Below, piece after piece: positions 60,416-64,000 of a stretch of 64,000 bases of DNA. Positions within the stretch are counted from its first letter, which is position 1. Every line of letters begins with the position of its first letter. The position numbers were made by a program, and so were the translations under genes. The stretch is from Cladorhizidae sp. MBARI D1340-BT2 (Eukaryota; Porifera; Demospongiae; Poecilosclerida; Cladorhizidae), in the NCBI GenBank assembly GCA_028752905.1, contig JAQNBH010000139.1, forward strand, positions 372,001-436,000. The letters are read 5' to 3'. The notes under the pieces are model-generated. The model saw only the letters and a list, made by a program, of their open reading frames with translations, was not told the DNA's origin and ran no database searches.

Positions 60416-62313
60416 ATTACCTATCAGTGTAGAGAACAAACATTTACAGGACCCTTTACCTATCAGTGTAGAGAACAGCTTCTACACAGTATGAACCCTG
60501 CCCCAAGATATATATATGATATATTGTATGTAAATATATGAACAGATATACTATCTATGTAGAGAACCAACATATACCGGACCCTTCACCTATCAATATA
60601 GAGAATAAACTTTAACCCTTTACCTATCAATGTAGACACATTTTCAGGTCCCTTTACCTATCAGTGTAGAGAACAAACATTTACAGGACCCTTTACCTAT
60701 CAGTGTAGAGAACAAACATTTACAGGACCCTTTACCTATCAGTGTAGAGAACAAACATTTACAGGACCCTTTACCTATCAATGCCTTTACCTATCAATGT
60801 AGAGAACAAACATTTACAGGACCCTTTACCTATCAATGTAAAGAACAAACATTTACAGGACCCTTTATCTATCAGTGTAGAGAACAAACATTTACAGGAC
60901 CCTTTACCTATCAGTGTAGAGAACAAACATTTACAGGACCCTTTACCTATCAGTGTAGAGAACAAACATTTACTTGACCCTTTACCTATCAGTGTAAAGA
61001 ACAAACATTTACAGGACCCTTTACCTATCAGTGTAGAGAACAAACATTTACAGGACCCTTTACCTATCAGTGTAGAGAACAAACATTTACAGGACCCTTT
61101 ACCTATCAATGTAGAGAACCTATCAGTGTAGAGAACAAACATTTACAGGACCCTTTACCTATCAATATATAGAACAAACATTTACAGGACCCTTTACCTA
61201 TCAATGTAGAGAACAAACATTTACAGGACCCTTTACCTATCAATATAGAACAAACATAGAACAAACATTTACAGGACCCTTTACCTATCAATGTAGAGAA
61301 CAAACATTTACAGGACCCTTTACCTATCAGTGTAGAGAACAAACATTTACAGGACCCTTTACCTATCAGTGTAGAGAACCTATCAGTGTAGAGAACAAAC
61401 GTTAACAGAACCCTTTACCTATCAGTGTAGAGAACAAACATTTACATGACCCTTTACCTATCAATATATAGAACAAACATTTACAGGACCCTTTACCCTT
61501 TACCTATCAGTGTAGAGAACAAACGTTAACAGAACCCTTTAGCTATCAATGTAGAGAATAAACATTTACAGGACCATTTACCTATCAGTGTAGAGAACAA
61601 ATATTTACAGGACCCTTTACCTATCAGCGTAGAGAATAAACATTTACAGGACCCTTTACCTATCAGTGTAGAGAACAAACATTTACAGGACCATTTACCT
61701 ATCAGTGTAGAGAACAAATATTTACAGGACCCTTAACCTATCAGTGTAGAGAACAAACATTTACAGAACCCTTTACCCTTTACCTATCAATGTAGAGAAT
61801 AAACATTTACAGGACCATTTACCTATCAGTGTAGAGAACAAATATTTACAGGACCCTTTACCTATCAGTGTAGAGAACAAACATTTACAGGACCCTTTAC
61901 CTATATATCAGTGGAGAGAATATATCAGTGGAGAGAACAAACATTTACTTGACCCTTTACCTATCAGTGTAGAGAAAGAACAAACATTTACAGGACCCTT
62001 TACCTATCAGTGTAGAGAACAAATATTTACAGGACCCTTTACCTATCAGTGTAGAGAACAAACATTTACAGGACCCTTTACCTATCAGTGTAGAGAACAA
62101 ATATTTACAGAACCCTTTACCTATCAGTGTAGAGAACAAACATTTACTGGACCCTTTACCTATCAGCGTAGAGAACAAACATTTACTGGACCCTTTACCT
62201 ATCAGCGTAGAGAACAAATATTTACTGGGTCCTTTACCTATCAGTATAGAGAACAAACATTTACAGGACCCTTTACCTATCAGTGTAGAGAACAAACATT
62301 ACAGGACCCTTTA
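60416..62313. repeat. Satellite F, 39 bp unit (array 3)
   Basis: About 46 copies. It is interrupted near its start (60478-60556) by a non-satellite stretch containing GATATATATATGATATATTG. The first unit is a partial one, as expected if a breakpoint lies here. It starts the third, E-less cassette. Confidence 0.94.
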
Positions 62314-63234
62314 CATAATACATCTCGCTGAAATTTGATGCTGGTGGAGCTTTTATCACCTAACCGAAATGTGAGCTTACCAAGCACTCTACTATTACGC
62401 ACAGAGTAGCAAAAGGCAAAGTTACAGCCCTGGACATTGAGTTTTTCTGAATGTCATATTTATGTTTTAATTTTGCACAAATTTACAATGACATGGTACA
62501 ATTACTCCAGGCAAGCACTCCATTGATGTGGCTATTCGGTAAAGTATCTCTCACTCTGGCTGCTGTCATCAGCCTTCGAGGTCTGTCATGAAAAAGGTGC
62601 TGGATGTTTAGAGGAACACCCTTTATATTTAAGAGGAACTTGTTCTTTATATATATATAAAATATATTATATATGGATTTAAAATTTTCTAACTTACAAA
62701 CCTTTTGTGCTTCACATGCGTATATATACCCAATATTTATACATGTGAGGCCATATATGAATGTTGCTTAAATAATTACTTAGATGTGTCTATTTTATAT
62801 GCCCTATATACACACCTGATCCCCTAACATACATACATTTACTCTCTACTCAGTATAATGCATATAATGTCTTTACTACTAGTTCATAGATGCAATCATG
62901 TATTCTTCTTACATTTTCTAAATGACATGTCTCTATAATTACATTCATGACGTCTTATAACCACCTATAATTAGATTTGTGCCTATAACTACATTCACTC
63001 CCTTATTTTCACTTTTCACATATCCATGTCACATATCCATGTAATTATTTCATGCATATTTTTTATAATGTTCCCATATAATTACGTGCACCCGCTTTAA
63101 TTACATGCATGTATATGTTCCTATAAAAATCTAAAATTTACTTAACTTCTAGTGTAAATCCTCATAGTGCTCTCTGAAACATGCATCATAGAACATATAC
63201 ATGCATGTAATGTATATGTCTAAAATTCTCAACT
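62314..63234. repeat. Module G, copy 3
   Basis: Third copy, sharing with copy 2 the ACATATCCATGTC duplication, ATGCATATAATG and TTTATATATATATA variants. Confidence 0.92.
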
Positions 63235-63518
63235 TCTAGTGAAAATCCTCATAGAGTTGTCTGAAACATGCATGCCTAATCCTCCTAGTGCTCTCTGAAA
63301 CATGCATGCCTAATCCTCCTAGTGCTCTCTGAAACATGCATGCCTAATCCTCCTAGTGCTCTCTGAAACATGCATGCCTAATCCTCCTAGTGCTCTCTGA
63401 AACATGCATGCCTAATCCTCCTAGTGGCTGTCTGAAACATGCATGCCTAATCCTCCTAGTTCTGCCTGAAACATGCATGCCTAATCCTCATAGAGCTGTC
63501 CGAAACATACATGCTTCA
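63235..63518. repeat. Satellite H, 34 bp unit (array 3, about 8 copies)
   Basis: Shortest of the three H arrays; its first and last units are the same edge variants as in the others. Confidence 0.94.
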
Positions 63519-64000
63519 GCAGCAAGACCACTACATATTTAAAAATGAGCTAGACTTCTATATCCAACCATGGCAGCATGAAATATTTGAAGAGGAGGAA
63601 GATTTAAATCAACAGAAAAGACATGAAGTAAAACACCATATGAGGCATTGCAAGATAGAGCAGATGTCACTAGCTCAACTCTAAGTTTGCAGAAAGATTG
63701 GCATATGAGAATAAATTTGCAAGTCATTTAATGTGACCTAGATTTACACCACATGAAACAGTTGCTAAAGCAGTACTTCTTTAAGGGGTCCACTATATAC
63801 AGTACCCCAATTTTTTTTTTTTTGTTGTTTTACCCCCAAAATATGATGACAGTACATGCAAGATGCTGCCTTCCAAATTGGAGAAGATTTGGATGCTACA
63901 TTCTGGACTTATACTAACTTTAGTACTCCGTTCAAAGATTTGATTCATGGGAAAGAAACGCGAAGAAGACGCTTCATGTAATAGTTAGTTTCAATGGCCG
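63519..64000. repeat. Module I, copy 3 (cut by window end)
   Basis: Matches module I copy 2 (shared AGACCACTACAT and CAGTACTTCTTTAAGG). The window ends eight bases into the frame that starts at the conserved ATG (63994), so the cassette very probably continues to the right. Confidence 0.92.

Overview
This 64 kb window is eukaryotic, almost certainly animal, and is one of the most repeat-dense kinds of DNA one can meet. About three quarters of it is tandem satellite DNA with units of 17 to 42 bp. The largest single array (34 bp unit, 14070-35655) is about 21.6 kb long. No complete, intact protein-coding gene was found. The recognisable coding pieces are transposon remnants (Merlin, Ty3/gypsy, hAT, piggyBac, possibly PIF/Harbinger), a short NACHT-type NTPase fragment, and a few unrecognised short reading frames. 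GT-AG splice signals, a TATA box and metazoan-type transposase families point to an animal. The mix of ZNF862-like hAT, PGBD4-like piggyBac, Merlin and NACHT pieces would fit a sponge or cnidarian, but the sequence alone does not settle the species.

Layout, left to right. 1-582: short 14 bp repeat, then unique DNA with a possible minus-strand first exon. 583-2072: Merlin transposon with about 110 bp inverted ends. 2493-3171: satellite A (32 bp). 3229-3472: left end of a gypsy element. 3470-4203: module M. 4214-8449: satellite B (32 bp). 8450-12792: satellite C (17 bp), split by a complete hAT element (8517-11807) with an 8 bp target-site duplication. 12793-14069: module D. 14070-35655: satellite E. 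35658-37990: satellite F (39 bp). 37991-38898: module G. 38899-39683: satellite H (34 bp). 39684-40620: module I. 40694-41665: satellite J (about 29 bp). 41667-42147: NACHT fragment plus an unrecognised frame. 42229-42977: module M again. 43037-44272: piggyBac pseudogene with an intron. 44552-46479: satellite C again. 47031-48420: satellite A again. 48421-50134: small repeats (45, 42, 21 and 36 bp units) and a reading frame. 50135-60412: second copy of the whole D-E-F-G-H-I-J cassette. 60416-64000: third, partial F-G-H-I copy running off the window.

The main result is this modular architecture. Seven different satellites and unique spacer modules (D, G, I) occur in one fixed order and have been copied as a unit, at least twice fully or nearly so and once partially. 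Spacers remain nearly identical, while arrays between them have grown or shrunk (satellite E is 21.6 kb in copy 1 and 4.9 kb in copy 2). Shared indels show copies 2 and 3 are sisters and copy 1 is the outgroup. Inside satellite E there are nested higher-order repeats of about 1.88 kb and 4.46 kb. Satellites C and E, and possibly B and F, appear related by internal insertion. The genes do not form a pathway; they are relics that date and mark the repeat structure.
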